From: Rothia aerolata
GTDB taxonomy: Bacteria; Actinomycetota; Actinomycetes; Actinomycetales; Micrococcaceae
DNA: 64,000 nucleotides
Reading direction: 5' to 3'
Assembly (NCBI RefSeq): GCF_014635585.1
Contig: NZ_BMDC01000002.1
Span: forward strand, 248,001 to 312,000
A program made the position numbers and the translations under genes. Under the pieces are notes generated by a model that had not been told where the DNA came from, searched no databases, and saw only the letters and a program-made list of their open reading frames with translations. Positions 43,377 through 52,839 of the stretch are shown here, piece by piece (position 1 is the stretch's first letter; every line of letters starts with the position of its first letter).

Positions 43377-46253
43377 GTGGCAAAGCCCCGCGTACACGAG
43401 ATTGCGAAAGATCTCGGAATTACGTCTAAAGAAGCGCTCGCAAAGCTGAAAGACCTTGGCGAGTTCGTCAAGGGCGCTTCTTCAACCGTTGAGCCGCCCG
43501 TAGAAAAGAAACTGCGAGCAGCTTTCCCCAAGGCCGAATCAGCAGCTGCTGAGTCAGCTCCGGCCCAGGCTGAATCTAAGCCTGCTCCCAAGCCAGCGGC
43601 TAAGCCCGCTGCCCCCAAGCCCGGCGCGAACGCTCCTAAGCCCGGTGCAGCCGCCGCTGCGCCCAAGCCCGCCCCCGCGGCGTCCGGCTCGGCTGAAAAG
43701 CCCGCAGCACCTAAGCCTGCCCCCAAGAGCGGCCCCCGCCCCGGCAACAATCCTTTCTCCACCGGCGATGCAGCTAAGCCTGCGCCCAAGCCCGGTGCAG
43801 CAGCGCCCAAGCCCGTGGCTCCTAAGCCCGGCGCAGCTGCTCCCAAGCCGGCAGCACCCAAGCCCGGTGCTAAGCCCGGCCCCCGCCCCGGTAATAACCC
43901 CTTTGCAACCTCCCAGGGCATGGGTAAGCGCAATGACGGCGGCAACCGTAACGAGCGCTCCGGCGGCCCCCGCCCCGGTGGTCGTAACCAGCGCGGTGGC
44001 CAGGGTGGTCCCCGCCCCGGTGGCAACAACGGCGCGCCCCGCCCCGCAGGCGGTCGCAACCAGCGCCCCGCTAACGCTTCGCAGGGCGGCCCCCGCCCCG
44101 GTGGTAACAGCGGCGAGCGTAACAACGCGCCCCGTCCCGCAGGTGGCGGCAACCGCCCCTCACCCAACATGATGCCCAAGATGAGCGCCAACGTAGGTGG
44201 CGGCGCACCTTCGGGTGGTCGCGGTGGCAACGGCGGCGGCAACGGTCCGCGCCGTGGTGGCCCCGGTGGTGGCTTCAACCGTGGCCCCGGTCGTGGTGGC
44301 CCCGGTGGCGGTCGCGGCAATGCCCAGGGCGCTTTCGGCCGCGGTGGCGGCAAGCGAGGCAAGAAGTCCAAGGCAGCTAAGCGCCGCGAGCAGGAGCAGC
44401 TGCAGGCACCTTCAGTAGGTGGCGTAGTTGTTCCCCGCGGCGACGGCGAGACCCAGATTCGCATGCGCCGCGGTGCATCGATCATGGACTTTGCAGAGAA
44501 GATCAATGCAAACCCCGCATCGCTGATTACCGTGCTCTTCCACCTGGGTGAAATGGCTACCCAGACCCAGTCGCTGGACGAAGAAACCTTCGAGCTTCTC
44601 GGTGCTGAGCTGGGCTACAAGGTGGTTATTGTCTCTCCCGAGGACGAGGAGCGCGAGCTGCTCGAATCCTTCGACATTGACCTTGAGGCCGAGGCCGAGA
44701 ACGAAGACGACGACGTTCTGGAATTCCGCCCGCCGGTAGTGACCGTGATGGGTCACGTTGACCACGGTAAGACCCGCCTGCTCGATGCAATCCGTAACAC
44801 CAACGTGATTGAGGGCGAAGCCGGTGGCATTACCCAGCACATCGGTGCTTACCAGATTCACACCACCGTTGAGGGTGAAGACCGCAAGATTACCTTCATC
44901 GATACCCCCGGTCACGAGGCCTTCACCGCCATGCGTGCCCGCGGTGCCAAGGTCACCGATATTGCGGTGCTCGTGGTTGCTGCGGACGACGGCGTGATGC
45001 CCCAGACCGTCGAAGCGCTCAACCACGCCCAGGCAGCAGACGTGCCGATTGTGGTTGCGGTGAACAAGATCGATAAGGAAGGCGCATCGCCCGATAAGAT
45101 TCGCGGCCAGCTGACCGAATACGGTCTGGTTCCCGAAGAGTACGGTGGCGACACCATGTTCATTGACGTTTCAGCTCGTCAGGGCCTGAATATCGACGAA
45201 CTGCTCGAGGCAATCTGCCTGACCGCAGACGGTGCCCTGGAGTTGAAGGCTAACCCCAATAAGGAAGCCCGCGGTGTTGCAATCGAAGCCAACCTCGATA
45301 AGGGCCGCGGCGCCGTCTCCACCGTTCTGGTGCAGTCCGGTACCTTGCACGTTGGCGACGCTATCGTTGCCGGTGTGGCCCACGGCCGCGTGCGTGCAAT
45401 GTTCGACGAGAACGGCCAGGCAGTCGAGTCTGCTGGCCCCTCCCGCCCCGTTCAGGTGCTGGGTCTCTCCACCGTGCCCCGCGCAGGCGACACCTTCCTC
45501 TCCACCGAAGAAGAGCGCACTGCCCGCCAGATCGCTGAAAAGCGTGAGGCAGCAGACCGCAACGCCCAGCTGGCCAAGCGCCGCAAGCGCGTGACCCTGG
45601 AATCCTTCGATGCCGCCGTGGCTGAGGGCAACATGGACACCCTCAACCTGATCATCAAGGGCGACGCCTCCGGTGCTGTGGAAGCTTTGGAAGAGTCCAT
45701 CATGAAGATCGACGCCGGTGGCGACGAAGTTCAGATCCGCGTTATCCACCGCGGCGTTGGCGCTATCACCCAGAACGACGTGAACCTGGCAACCGTTGAT
45801 AACGCCGTCATCATCGGCTTCAACGTTCGCCCGGCCGAGCGCGTGGCTGAGGTCGCTGAGCGCGAGGGAGTAGAAATGAAGTTCTACTCCGTGATCTACC
45901 GCGCCATCGAAGAGGTCGAGGCAGCTGTCAAGGGTATGCTCAAGCCCGAATACGAAGAGGTTGACCTTGGTTCCGCCGAGATCCGCGAAGTATTCCGCTC
46001 CTCCAAGTGGGGTAACATCGCCGGTTCGATCGTTCGCTCGGGCATCATCAAGCGCAACGCCAAGGCCCGCCTGGTACGCGACGGCAACGTGGTTCAGGAC
46101 AACCTGACCATCGAGTCCCTGCGCCGCTTCAAGGACGACGCCACTGAGGTTCGCGAAGGCTACGAGTGCGGTATCGGCCTCGGTTCCTTCAACGACATCA
46201 AGGAAGGCGACATCATCGAGACCTGGGAGCTTCGCGAGAAGCCCCGCGTCTAG
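43377..46253 (+). CDS. infB: Translation initiation factor IF-2
   Basis: 958 aa, GTG start at 43377 after AGGAGAAAT. IF2-N domain ([20 protein letters not shown]), then about 290 residues of Pro/Ala/Lys repeats (PKPGA units) changing into Gly/Arg/Asn repeats (PRPGG, GGRNQR), a second IF2-N, and the GTPase with [12 protein letters not shown] near residue 459, [15 protein letters not shown] and NKIDKEG. It delivers initiator tRNA to the 30S subunit. The long low-complexity linker is typical of actinobacterial IF-2. Confidence 0.98.
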   Translation: MAKPRVHEIAKDLGITSKEALAKLKDLGEFVKGASSTVEPPVEKKLRAAFPKAESAAAESAPAQAESKPAPKPAAKPAAPKPGANAPKPGAAAAAPKPAPAASGSAEKPAAPKPAPKSGPRPGNNPFSTGDAAKPAPKPGAAAPKPVAPKPGAAAPKPAAPKPGAKPGPRPGNNPFATSQGMGKRNDGGNRNERSGGPRPGGRNQRGGQGGPRPGGNNGAPRPAGGRNQRPANASQGGPRPGGNSGERNNAPRPAGGGNRPSPNMMPKMSANVGGGAPSGGRGGNGGGNGPRRGGPGGGFNRGPGRGGPGGGRGNAQGAFGRGGGKRGKKSKAAKRREQEQLQAPSVGGVVVPRGDGETQIRMRRGASIMDFAEKINANPASLITVLFHLGEMATQTQSLDEETFELLGAELGYKVVIVSPEDEERELLESFDIDLEAEAENEDDDVLEFRPPVVTVMGHVDHGKTRLLDAIRNTNVIEGEAGGITQHIGAYQIHTTVEGEDRKITFIDTPGHEAFTAMRARGAKVTDIAVLVVAADDGVMPQTVEALNHAQAADVPIVVAVNKIDKEGASPDKIRGQLTEYGLVPEEYGGDTMFIDVSARQGLNIDELLEAICLTADGALELKANPNKEARGVAIEANLDKGRGAVSTVLVQSGTLHVGDAIVAGVAHGRVRAMFDENGQAVESAGPSRPVQVLGLSTVPRAGDTFLSTEEERTARQIAEKREAADRNAQLAKRRKRVTLESFDAAVAEGNMDTLNLIIKGDASGAVEALEESIMKIDAGGDEVQIRVIHRGVGAITQNDVNLATVDNAVIIGFNVRPAERVAEVAEREGVEMKFYSVIYRAIEEVEAAVKGMLKPEYEEVDLGSAEIREVFRSSKWGNIAGSIVRSGIIKRNAKARLVRDGNVVQDNLTIESLRRFKDDATEVREGYECGIGLGSFNDIKEGDIIETWELREKPRV

Positions 46254-46273
46254 GCTAATGAGCTAACGCGTTT

Positions 46274-46305
46274 GAGGGCGGGCTGGCGTGTGCTAGCCCG
46301 CCCTC
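46274..46305 (+). terminator. Hairpin after infB
   Basis: GAGGGCGGGCT/AGCCCGCCCTC with a ten-base loop; no T tract follows, so it may be a pause or processing hairpin. Confidence 0.6.
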
Positions 46306-46348
46306 TGACGTGTGGGCTACTGAGAAAGCTGTTGTAGTTCATGCTTTC

Positions 46349-46415
46349 GCGGGCGGCGGTCGCTCGACCTCCCTTAAACGCCAGCCCCGATGCCAGTCGA
46401 CCGCCCGCCGCCCAC
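46349..46415 (+). repeat. Constant-loop palindrome PE3 (short form)
   Basis: Arms 46349-46368 and 46396-46415 pair at 17 of 20 positions (GCGGGCGGCGG...CTCGAC). The 27-nt loop 46369-46395 is identical to PE2 and PE4. The closing pair is GAC/GTC here instead of AAC/GTT, a compensated change. Confidence 0.92.
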
Positions 46416-46507
46416 TCAAGCTACCGCCCGTCGTCCGCCCTCGCATACCTTCACCGGTTGGTAGACTGGTGACCAAGTACGTTTTCAATCAATCTCAAGG
46501 AGAAACC

Positions 46508-46948
46508 ATGGCCGATCCGGCTCGCGCAGCCCGCCTCGCCGACCGCATCAAAGTAATTGTTGCCCAGGCACTCGAACGCCGCGTCAAAGATCCCCGTTTG
46601 GGTTTCATCACCGTCACCGACGCCCGCGTCACCAACGACCTCCAGCACGCCACCGTCTATTACACGGTCTACGGCACCGCCGAGGAACAGACCTCCACCA
46701 AGGCCGCCCTCGAATCCGCCAAGGGCATTCTGCGCTCTGAGGTGGGCAAAAACATCACCACCCGCCTGACCCCCACCCTGACCTTCGTTCCCGATGAGGT
46801 GCCCGTCAACGCCGCCCACATCGAGGACCTCCTGCGCAAGACCAAGGCCCGCGACGAAGAACTGGCCGAGGCCTCTGCCGGCGCCACCTACGCCGGTGAG
46901 GCTGACCCCTATAAGAAGCCCTCTGAAGACGAGGCCGACGAAGCGTAG
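46508..46948 (+). CDS. rbfA: Ribosome-binding factor A
   Basis: 146 aa from ATG 46508, behind AAGGAGAAACC. The frame is open back to 46310, but that stretch crosses PE3 and is not coding. KH-like fold: ARLADRIKVIVAQALERRVKDPRLG (in part) and VTNDLQHATVYYTVYG, then HIEDLLRKT. Acidic tail of about 30 residues. It matures the 16S 5' end on the 30S subunit. Its TAG overlaps the GTG of truB by one base. Confidence 0.96.
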   Translation: MADPARAARLADRIKVIVAQALERRVKDPRLGFITVTDARVTNDLQHATVYYTVYGTAEEQTSTKAALESAKGILRSEVGKNITTRLTPTLTFVPDEVPVNAAHIEDLLRKTKARDEELAEASAGATYAGEADPYKKPSEDEADEA

Positions 46949-47943
46949 TGGCTAAGAAAGCACATTCAGGCCCCTCGGGGCTGGTGGTGGTCGATAAACC
47001 AGCGGGTATCACCAGCCACGACGTCGTCTCTCAGCTCCGTCGCCTGGCGCAGACCCGCAAGGTCGGCCACGCCGGTACCCTCGATCCCATGGCAACCGGT
47101 GTGCTGATTCTGGGGATTGGCAAAGCAACCAAGCTGCTGACCTACATTGTGGGGGAGTCCAAGACCTACACGGCAACCATGCGCCTGGGCCAGGCTACGG
47201 TCACCGACGACGCCGAGGGCGAGTTCACCGCGCTAGCCTCCGCCGATGCCGTAGCGGCTGTGACCGAGAGCCAGATTGCTGAGCACGTTGCCGAACTGAC
47301 CGGCGACATCATGCAGGTTCCCTCGTCGGTCTCAGCCATTAAGGTCAACGGTGTGCGCTCCTACGCCAAAGTGCGCGGCGGTGAAGAGGTCAAACTTGAG
47401 CCCCGCCCCGTGACTATCTCAGAGTTCAGCGTGCACTCTATCGACCGGGTGGAGACACCGCAGGGAGCCGCTATTGACTGTCGCGTGACCGTCTCCTGCT
47501 CCTCGGGCACCTACATCCGCGCCCTGGCCCGCGATTTGGGAGAGAAACTGGGCATTGGCGGTCACCTGACCGCCCTGCGCCGTACCCGAATCGGTGAAAT
47601 CACCGAAGAGAAAGCGCTGACCCTCGAGGCTCTCGAAGCGCTGAAGGGCGAGCTGGGGGAGCTGCCGATGCTTTCGCTGGAGGACGCCGCTACCCGGCTC
47701 TTCGCCGTGCGGCAGCTGACTGCCGCCGAGGCAACCGACCTCTCCAACGGCCGTCGTATCACCCACAACCCAACCGGCGCTCAGTCGCCGGAGGCAGATC
47801 AGCCCAGCGACGCCGTCCACGCCGCCTACGCTCCGGACGGCAGACTGGTTGCCCTGACCAAGAACACGACCTTCCGCGGTAGCTACCTCGCCGCGCCCGA
47901 GCTCGTTTTTGAAGCCGGACAGACCTTTGGAGAGACAGAATGA
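46948..47943 (+). CDS. truB: tRNA pseudouridine(55) synthase
   Basis: 331 aa, GTG start overlapping the rbfA stop. GLVVVDKPAGITSHDVV, the catalytic Asp in GHAGTLDPMATGVL (about residue 46) and SCSSGTYIRALARDLG define TruB. It makes pseudouridine 55 in the tRNA T loop. A C-terminal domain of about 60 residues resembles the TruB C-terminal RNA-binding region. The next gene starts within its stop (ATGA). Confidence 0.96.
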   Translation: MAKKAHSGPSGLVVVDKPAGITSHDVVSQLRRLAQTRKVGHAGTLDPMATGVLILGIGKATKLLTYIVGESKTYTATMRLGQATVTDDAEGEFTALASADAVAAVTESQIAEHVAELTGDIMQVPSSVSAIKVNGVRSYAKVRGGEEVKLEPRPVTISEFSVHSIDRVETPQGAAIDCRVTVSCSSGTYIRALARDLGEKLGIGGHLTALRRTRIGEITEEKALTLEALEALKGELGELPMLSLEDAATRLFAVRQLTAAEATDLSNGRRITHNPTGAQSPEADQPSDAVHAAYAPDGRLVALTKNTTFRGSYLAAPELVFEAGQTFGETE

Positions 47944-48314
47944 TTGCTGGTTACGACCTCTGGTTCTGGCTAACCTGCCTGCTGGGCGGGTTAGCTTTCC
48001 TTGCCAGTTTCTGGCAGTTTCTGCGGGGCCGGGCGCCCAACGATATCTCCCAGGGCTCGGCCATTGTTCTGCAGACATGGCTGTTTATCTACTTCATCGG
48101 CTCCATCGTGATGCAAATTCTCACCGATGGCCCCAGTGGTGACTGGCTTGAATACTACGGCTACCTGCTGACCGCCATGGTGATTCCAGCCGGAGCCGTT
48201 ACCTGGTCGCTGAGCGAAAAATCCTGCTGGGGCACCCTGATTCTCGCCCTGGTGGGACCGGTGCTGATTGTAATGGTTCAGCGCATGAACGTGATTTGGT
48301 ACTACTACAACTAG
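47940..48314 (+). CDS. Small membrane protein of unknown function
   Basis: 124 aa, four predicted membrane helices, ATG overlapping the truB stop by 4 bp, so translationally coupled. Trp/Tyr-rich ends (MIAGYDLWFWLTCLLGG; NVIWYYYN). No family recognised. Co-transcribed with truB and the following membrane-protein gene. Confidence 0.8.
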   Translation: MIAGYDLWFWLTCLLGGLAFLASFWQFLRGRAPNDISQGSAIVLQTWLFIYFIGSIVMQILTDGPSGDWLEYYGYLLTAMVIPAGAVTWSLSEKSCWGTLILALVGPVLIVMVQRMNVIWYYYN

Positions 48315-48326
48315 AAAGAGACTGCT

Positions 48327-48740
48327 ATGGCGCCCTCCGCGCAGCGCAAGAACACCGGCTTTGGCCGCCTGCTCATTGTTATCTACTGGATTTTCTCCCT
48401 CTCCGCAGGAGCCCGGGCCGCCTACCAGTTGCTCCGCCGCTTTGACGAAGCACCGGTATCGATTACCCTCTCAGCTATTTCAGCGGTGATCTATATTGTG
48501 GCAACGGTCTTTCTCGCCAAGAAAGACGCCGTTTCTTGGAAAATCGCAACGGCAGCGCTCTCGGTTGAGCTGGTGGGCGTGATTGGTGTGGGAATTTTCT
48601 CTTTCATCAGGCCAGAGCTCTTTCCGCTGGCATCTGTCTGGTCTCACTTCGGCCAGGGCTACGGCTATGTGCCGCTGGTGCTGCCCATTGTGGGCCTGTG
48701 GTGGCTCTTCCATACCCGCAAAGCCTCGTTGGCTCAGTGA
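48327..48740 (+). CDS. Small membrane protein of unknown function
   Basis: 137 aa with four membrane helices; starts RKNTGFGRLLIVIYWIFSLSAGARAAYQL, sequence features common to uncharacterised actinobacterial membrane proteins (as GFGRLLIVIYWIFSLSAG). 12 bp downstream of the preceding small membrane gene and followed at 9 bp by palindrome PE4, which probably ends the operon. Function unknown. Confidence 0.8.
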   Translation: MAPSAQRKNTGFGRLLIVIYWIFSLSAGARAAYQLLRRFDEAPVSITLSAISAVIYIVATVFLAKKDAVSWKIATAALSVELVGVIGVGIFSFIRPELFPLASVWSHFGQGYGYVPLVLPIVGLWWLFHTRKASLAQ

Positions 48741-48749
48741 GAGTTTTTC

Positions 48750-48820
48750 ATGGGGCATCGCATCAATCAACCTCCCTTAAACGCCAGCCCCGATGCCAGT
48801 TGATTGATGCGATGCCCCAT
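48750..48820 (+). repeat. Constant-loop palindrome PE4 (short form, perfect)
   Basis: Perfect 22-bp arms 48750-48771 and 48799-48820 (ATGGGGCATCGCATCAATCA and complement) around the same 27-nt loop as PE2 and PE3 (48772-48798). Confidence 0.97.
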
Positions 48821-48907
48821 TATCCGCTACACATTATCCACCACATAAATTCTGCGCCGAGGCAGTTTAGTGCGTAATATGGGAGCGAACCCTGAATAAG
48901 GAGAAAC

Positions 48908-49870
48908 GTGGAACTGTACCGAGAACTCAGTGAGGTGCCCGCCGATTTTGGGCCCTCGGTGGTGACCATAGGTAACTTTGACGGCGTGCACACCGGCCAC
49001 GCCGAGGTTTTGGGTACCGTGGTGCGGCTGGCCCGCGAGAACAAGCTGGTCTCGGCAGCTATCTCCTTTGACCCCCACCCCTCGCAGGTGCACCGGCCAG
49101 AATCAGCCCACATCGAGATTATGGGCCAGCAAGACCGCCAGCGCTTCTTTCGGGAACTCGGCCTCGACTGCTACCTGCTCATCCACTACACCCTCGAATT
49201 TTCCCGGCAGAGCCCCGAAGAGTTCGTGCGCTCTGTTCTGGTAGAAACCCTGAACGCCCGCTACGTGGTTATCGGCGACGACGTCCGCTTCGGCCACAAG
49301 AACTCCGGCGACCTCTCCACCATGCAGCAGCTGGGAGAAAAGTACGGCTTTACCGTGGTAGCCATTGCAGACCTCATGGCAGATGAAACCCACCGCACCT
49401 CATCCACCCGCATCCGCGAGCTACTCGAAGCCGGAAACGTAGAAGAGGCAGGCCGCCTACTGGGCCGGCCCCACCTGATGACCGGCGAAATCATCCACGG
49501 CGAAGCCCGCGGCAGAGAACTGGGCTTTCCCACCGCCAACATGGCTTTCGACTCCAGCGGCTACGTACCGGCGGACGGCGTCTACGCGGGCTGGCTCATT
49601 GACGAAAACGGCACCCGCCACCCGGTAGCCACCTCGGTAGGCACCAACCCCACCTTTGAGGGCGTCAACCGCCGCACGGTAGAAGCCCACGTGATTGGCC
49701 GCCCCGAAGAGCCGGTAGAAAACTTCAACCTCTACGGGCAGAAAGTCTCCCTGGAATTCACACACCACCTTCGCCCCATGGTTGCCTACACCGGGGTGGA
49801 GGCGCTGATTGAACAGATGAACCAGGACGTGGACGACGCTAAGCGCCTGCTCGGCCTCGACTCCGAATAG
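48908..49870 (+). CDS. ribF: Bifunctional riboflavin kinase/FAD synthetase
   Basis: 320 aa, GTG start with AAGGAG seven bases upstream. N-terminal nucleotidyltransferase: VVTIGNFDGVHTGHAEVL and SSTRIRELLEAGNVEEAGRLLGRP (as SSTRIRELLEAGNVEEA); C-terminal flavokinase: GEARGRELGFPTANM and GVYAGW, NPTFEG. It converts riboflavin to FMN and FAD. No FMN riboswitch precedes it. It ends the rimP-ribF block and is convergent with the aldo/keto reductase. Confidence 0.97.
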   Translation: MELYRELSEVPADFGPSVVTIGNFDGVHTGHAEVLGTVVRLARENKLVSAAISFDPHPSQVHRPESAHIEIMGQQDRQRFFRELGLDCYLLIHYTLEFSRQSPEEFVRSVLVETLNARYVVIGDDVRFGHKNSGDLSTMQQLGEKYGFTVVAIADLMADETHRTSSTRIRELLEAGNVEEAGRLLGRPHLMTGEIIHGEARGRELGFPTANMAFDSSGYVPADGVYAGWLIDENGTRHPVATSVGTNPTFEGVNRRTVEAHVIGRPEEPVENFNLYGQKVSLEFTHHLRPMVAYTGVEALIEQMNQDVDDAKRLLGLDSE

Positions 49871-49880
49871 TTCGCTTTGT

Positions 49881-50206
49881 GCGGGAAAAGCTCGGTGCCT
49901 GCTTCCGATTAGGTTTGCGCAGGTCGCGAGAAGCTCCTAGCGCCTGATTCCCTCACCCCGCCCGCGATCGCAGAGCGATCGTAGGCGGGGTTCAGTCCAT
50001 ACGGCGCGTCGGAGCTCCCCGTGCCCTTCCGCCAGCGGCTCTCCGCGGGGAGCGGGGAAACGCGGCAGCGCCGTCTGGACTGAGCTCTACCCGAGGGCGC
50101 TCAGCGCCCTCCAGTGGAGCGAGGGAAGCAGGCGCCGAGCGTTTTCCCGTGACCCAACGTTGTCCTCTGAAAATCAGGCGCTAGGAGCTCCCCGAGCCTG
50201 ACGCAA
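49881..50206. repeat. Interlocked palindromes in the ribF/aldo-keto reductase gap
   Basis: Within this 374-bp convergent gap: arm A 49881-49906 pairs with A' 50124-50150; B 49915-49949 pairs with B' 50172-50206; C 49992-50007 pairs with C' 50068-50083; simple hairpins lie at 49957-49990, 50014-50053 and 50094-50112. The order A-B-C-C'-A'-B' makes A/A' and B/B' cross. A resembles B, so A with B' is an alternative pairing. Confidence 0.85.
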
Positions 50207-50244
50207 CAGATGGAATCAGACACCGAGCTGCCACCGCGGCGTCC

Positions 50245-51072
50245 TTAGAACTCCTCGTGGTCGCGCGGGTCAAACCCGAAGCCCGAATTCCCGGTGTTGA
50301 GCATTCGGATTTGCTCCATGTGATCGTCCGAGAGTTCCCAGTCAAAGACCTCCAGGTTGGCGCGCAGCCGGTCAATGTTCGATGACTTGGGAATGGGCAA
50401 CAGGTTGTTCTGAACCTCCCAGCGCAGGATAACCTGGGCGATGGTCTTGCCGGTTTCCTTGGCGATGTCTGCCAGAGTCTGACTCTGTAGCAGGTCGGTC
50501 TTGCGGCCCAGGGGAGCCCAGCACTCGGTGAGAATGGCCTTCTGGTAGTTGTAGTCGCGCAGGGTCTCCTGCTGGAAGTAGGGGTTGAGTTCCACCTGGT
50601 TGACTACCGGGGTCTCACCGGTTTCTTCGATGAGGCGGTCAAGGTGCTCGGGCAGAAAGTTGGAGACGCCGATGGACTTGACCAGGCCCTCGTCGCGGGC
50701 AGAGATAAGACCGCGCCAGGTATCAACGTACTTATTCTGCGAGGGGTTGGGCCAGTGGATTAGTACCAGGTCAAGGTAGTCCAGCTTCATGCGTTCCAGC
50801 GAGCCGCGCACCGATTCAATGGCGGCGTCAAAACCGTGGTCGGCGCCGGGAACCTTAGTGGCCACGAAGAGTTCCTCGCGGTCAACGCCCGAGCGATTTA
50901 CCGCGTTACCCACGGTTTCTTCATTCTCGTAGCGCACGGCGGTATCAATCAGGCGGTAGCCGGCGCGGATTGCCTCGCCGATGACTACTTCGCCCTCTGA
51001 GCCCTTGAGCCCGTAGGTTCCCAGACCGATGGGCGGAATGCTCTTGCCGTCGCGCAGGGTATGGTTCTGCAT
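50245..51072 (-). CDS. Aldo/keto reductase
   Basis: 275 aa from ATG 51072 (MQNHTLRDGK) after AAAGGAAAA; the frame remains open further upstream into mtnN but that part is not coding. TIM-barrel AKR: GLGTYGLKG, GYRLIDTAVRYENEETVG with catalytic Asp and Tyr, LVLIHWPNP with the His, and GVSNFLPEHLDRL; NADPH site IPKSSNIDRLRANLEVF. Resembles AKR5 2,5-diketo-gluconate reductases. Physiological substrate unknown. It is 10 bp downstream of mtnN and likely the third gene of luxS-mtnN. Confidence 0.9.
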   Translation of the reverse strand: MQNHTLRDGKSIPPIGLGTYGLKGSEGEVVIGEAIRAGYRLIDTAVRYENEETVGNAVNRSGVDREELFVATKVPGADHGFDAAIESVRGSLERMKLDYLDLVLIHWPNPSQNKYVDTWRGLISARDEGLVKSIGVSNFLPEHLDRLIEETGETPVVNQVELNPYFQQETLRDYNYQKAILTECWAPLGRKTDLLQSQTLADIAKETGKTIAQVILRWEVQNNLLPIPKSSNIDRLRANLEVFDWELSDDHMEQIRMLNTGNSGFGFDPRDHEEF

Positions 51073-51082
51073 GATTTTTCCT

Positions 51083-51820
51083 TTACTTTTGAGTGACTTC
51101 TTCAATAATTCGCAGGGCTGCCCGGGCTGAACGCGGGCCCACGATATCGACTCCCAGGTGGAAGTCTTGGTCCGCCGCGGGGCCGCACAAGTCCGAGATA
51201 CCGCGGGCTGCGATAAAGGGAATACCCACCGACTCGCAGACCTGAGCAATTGCGGTGGTTTCCATGTCGGTGGAGACTGCCTGCGGGAAAACCTCCCGGG
51301 TATCTGCCACATTGTGGGCTGTCACAAAGGAGCCGCCGGCCAGCATGGTGCCCCGGTGGGCGGCACCTTCTGTATAGTCGGCGGCAACCGCCGCGGCGAC
51401 GTCCTGCAGAAAAGCCGGGGTCGAGAAGCGCTCGGGCATACCGGGCACCTGCCCGCGCGCGTAGCCAAAGGCGGTGGCGTCGGCGTCGGTGTAGGTGTAG
51501 TCAGTGCCCAGGGCGATGTCGCCCACGTTGACGTCGGCGCGCAGCCCGCCCGCGGTACCGGCAGAGACGACGACGGCGGGTGCCGGGGCTACCTGCAGGG
51601 CGGCGGTGATCGCGGCGGCGGCATTGACCAGGCCGATCTTCGAGCGAACCAGCAGAATCTTCAGTTCCCGCTCGCCGCTTGTGTACAGGCGTGGGTAGAA
51701 CTGGGCCAGGCCAAAGGTGAAGGTTTCTCCGGCGGAATCGGTGAGGTCGAAGAAGGGGGCGGCCTCTTCGTCCATAGCTACCTGAACAATAGCCTCAGCA
51801 TTGAAAGTGGGCAGGGACAC
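51083..51820 (-). CDS. mtnN: 5'-methylthioadenosine/S-adenosylhomocysteine nucleosidase
   Basis: 245 aa, GTG start at 51820 that shares one base with the luxS stop. VVSAGTAGGLRADVNVGDIALG is the phosphorylase-fold loop, METTAIAQVCESVGIPF contains the catalytic Glu and ribose-binding Met-Glu, and ARGISDLCG provides the catalytic Asp. It removes adenine from SAH or MTA, giving S-ribosylhomocysteine for LuxS. The one-base overlap couples both steps of the activated methyl cycle. Confidence 0.93.
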   Translation of the reverse strand: MSLPTFNAEAIVQVAMDEEAAPFFDLTDSAGETFTFGLAQFYPRLYTSGERELKILLVRSKIGLVNAAAAITAALQVAPAPAVVVSAGTAGGLRADVNVGDIALGTDYTYTDADATAFGYARGQVPGMPERFSTPAFLQDVAAAVAADYTEGAAHRGTMLAGGSFVTAHNVADTREVFPQAVSTDMETTAIAQVCESVGIPFIAARGISDLCGPAADQDFHLGVDIVGPRSARAALRIIEEVTQK

Positions 51821-52287
51821 TAGGCCATCACCTTCTCCCAGCTATCACGCTGAGCAAGGAAGTCCCGCACGGCAGTCTGGGCTTCTTCCAGAGAGTGGTT
51901 GGCACCCCAGCCGCACTGAACCTCATTAGCAGCGGGAACCTCGTCAGCGTCGAGAAGATCCTGCATGGTTTTCTCTAGGATGGGGAAGAATTCTTCGGGC
52001 TCGAGCCCCTGGGTGAGCGCGTAGAAGCCGGTCTGGCAGCCCATGGGCGAAAAATCGATGAGGGCATCGGTGTGGTTGCGCATGTGGTGGGCGGTCATGT
52101 GCTCAATAGAATGGATTGCCTTCATGCCCAGGTGAGCCTTGTTGGGCTGGGTAAAGCGCACATCGTATTTCACCAGCTCCACACCGGGGGCAACCTCTTT
52201 GCGGCCGGCCACGCGAACGTAGGGGGCTGCAACCGCGGTGTGGTCAAGATCGAACGATTCAACGTTGGTTTTCTGTGTATCAGTCAT
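51820..52287 (-). CDS. luxS: S-ribosylhomocysteine lyase
   Basis: 155 aa from ATG 52287 ([12 protein letters not shown]). Metal ligands in HSIEH (His59, His63; catalytic Glu62), the catalytic Cys84 in MGCQTGFY, and the C-terminal Cys of NEVQCGW. It cleaves S-ribosylhomocysteine to homocysteine and DPD, the AI-2 precursor. First gene of luxS-mtnN-aldo/keto reductase. AI-2 signalling in the organism is possible, but metabolic detoxification alone would explain the pair. Confidence 0.96.
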   Translation of the reverse strand: MTDTQKTNVESFDLDHTAVAAPYVRVAGRKEVAPGVELVKYDVRFTQPNKAHLGMKAIHSIEHMTAHHMRNHTDALIDFSPMGCQTGFYALTQGLEPEEFFPILEKTMQDLLDADEVPAANEVQCGWGANHSLEEAQTAVRDFLAQRDSWEKVMA

Positions 52288-52415
52288 ACTTACTATTCTT
52301 TCGCACATTTGCCCTGCCGGGCTAGCCACGTTACTGTGTCGTAATTTTGTTGAATTTTCAGCTTTCTTTCGGAGAGCGGGTCTAAGGTGAGAGCGGTTAA
52401 CTAGAAAGGATGATC

Positions 52416-52718
52416 ATGAACGCTCTTGTTCCTACCGCTTCAGCAACCGCAGGTTTGATTGGTGGCTATTCTCTGGCCCGTATCACCGGTGTTCGCGCTG
52501 TGGGTGGCATTGGCCTGGCTGCCGGAGGCGCCGCAGCATTTTGCGGCTGGAAGGCCAACCGCGGTGCCGGTGTAGCCGCCGCTCTGACCGGCGTTTACCT
52601 GGGTGCCTTTGGCTACTCCCACGCGCTGGCTAAGAAAATTGGCGCTTGGCCCTCGGTGCTGACCGTCACCGGAGCAACCGCGGCTGCTTCGCTGGCTTTT
52701 GGCGGCCCGAAGAAGTAA
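52416..52718 (+). CDS. Small glycine/alanine-rich membrane protein
   Basis: 100 aa from ATG 52416, with AAAGGA five bases upstream (an in-frame ATG lies at 52410). Four short hydrophobic segments rich in Gly and Ala (GLIGGYSLARITG, VGGIGLAAGGAAAF, GVAAALTGVYLGAFGYSH) suggest a compact membrane protein. No family recognised. A G/C-rich hairpin follows at about 52725-52768. Confidence 0.75.
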   Translation: MNALVPTASATAGLIGGYSLARITGVRAVGGIGLAAGGAAAFCGWKANRGAGVAAALTGVYLGAFGYSHALAKKIGAWPSVLTVTGATAAASLAFGGPKK

Positions 52719-52839
52719 CCTGCCCGCCCCTCTCCGTCAGGAGCCGGCTTCTGAGCAGGGGGAGGGGCCCGTTTCGCCCTGCCCGCTGTCAGCAGGTAAT
52801 CTTTGACCTAGACAGCAATTCAACAGATGGTGGTAGACA

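Noticed and set aside
43289-44506. 405-codon minus-strand frame opposite infB
   Set aside because: Pro/Arg/Gly-rich antisense shadow of the repetitive IF-2 linker; gene position and codon pattern belong to infB.
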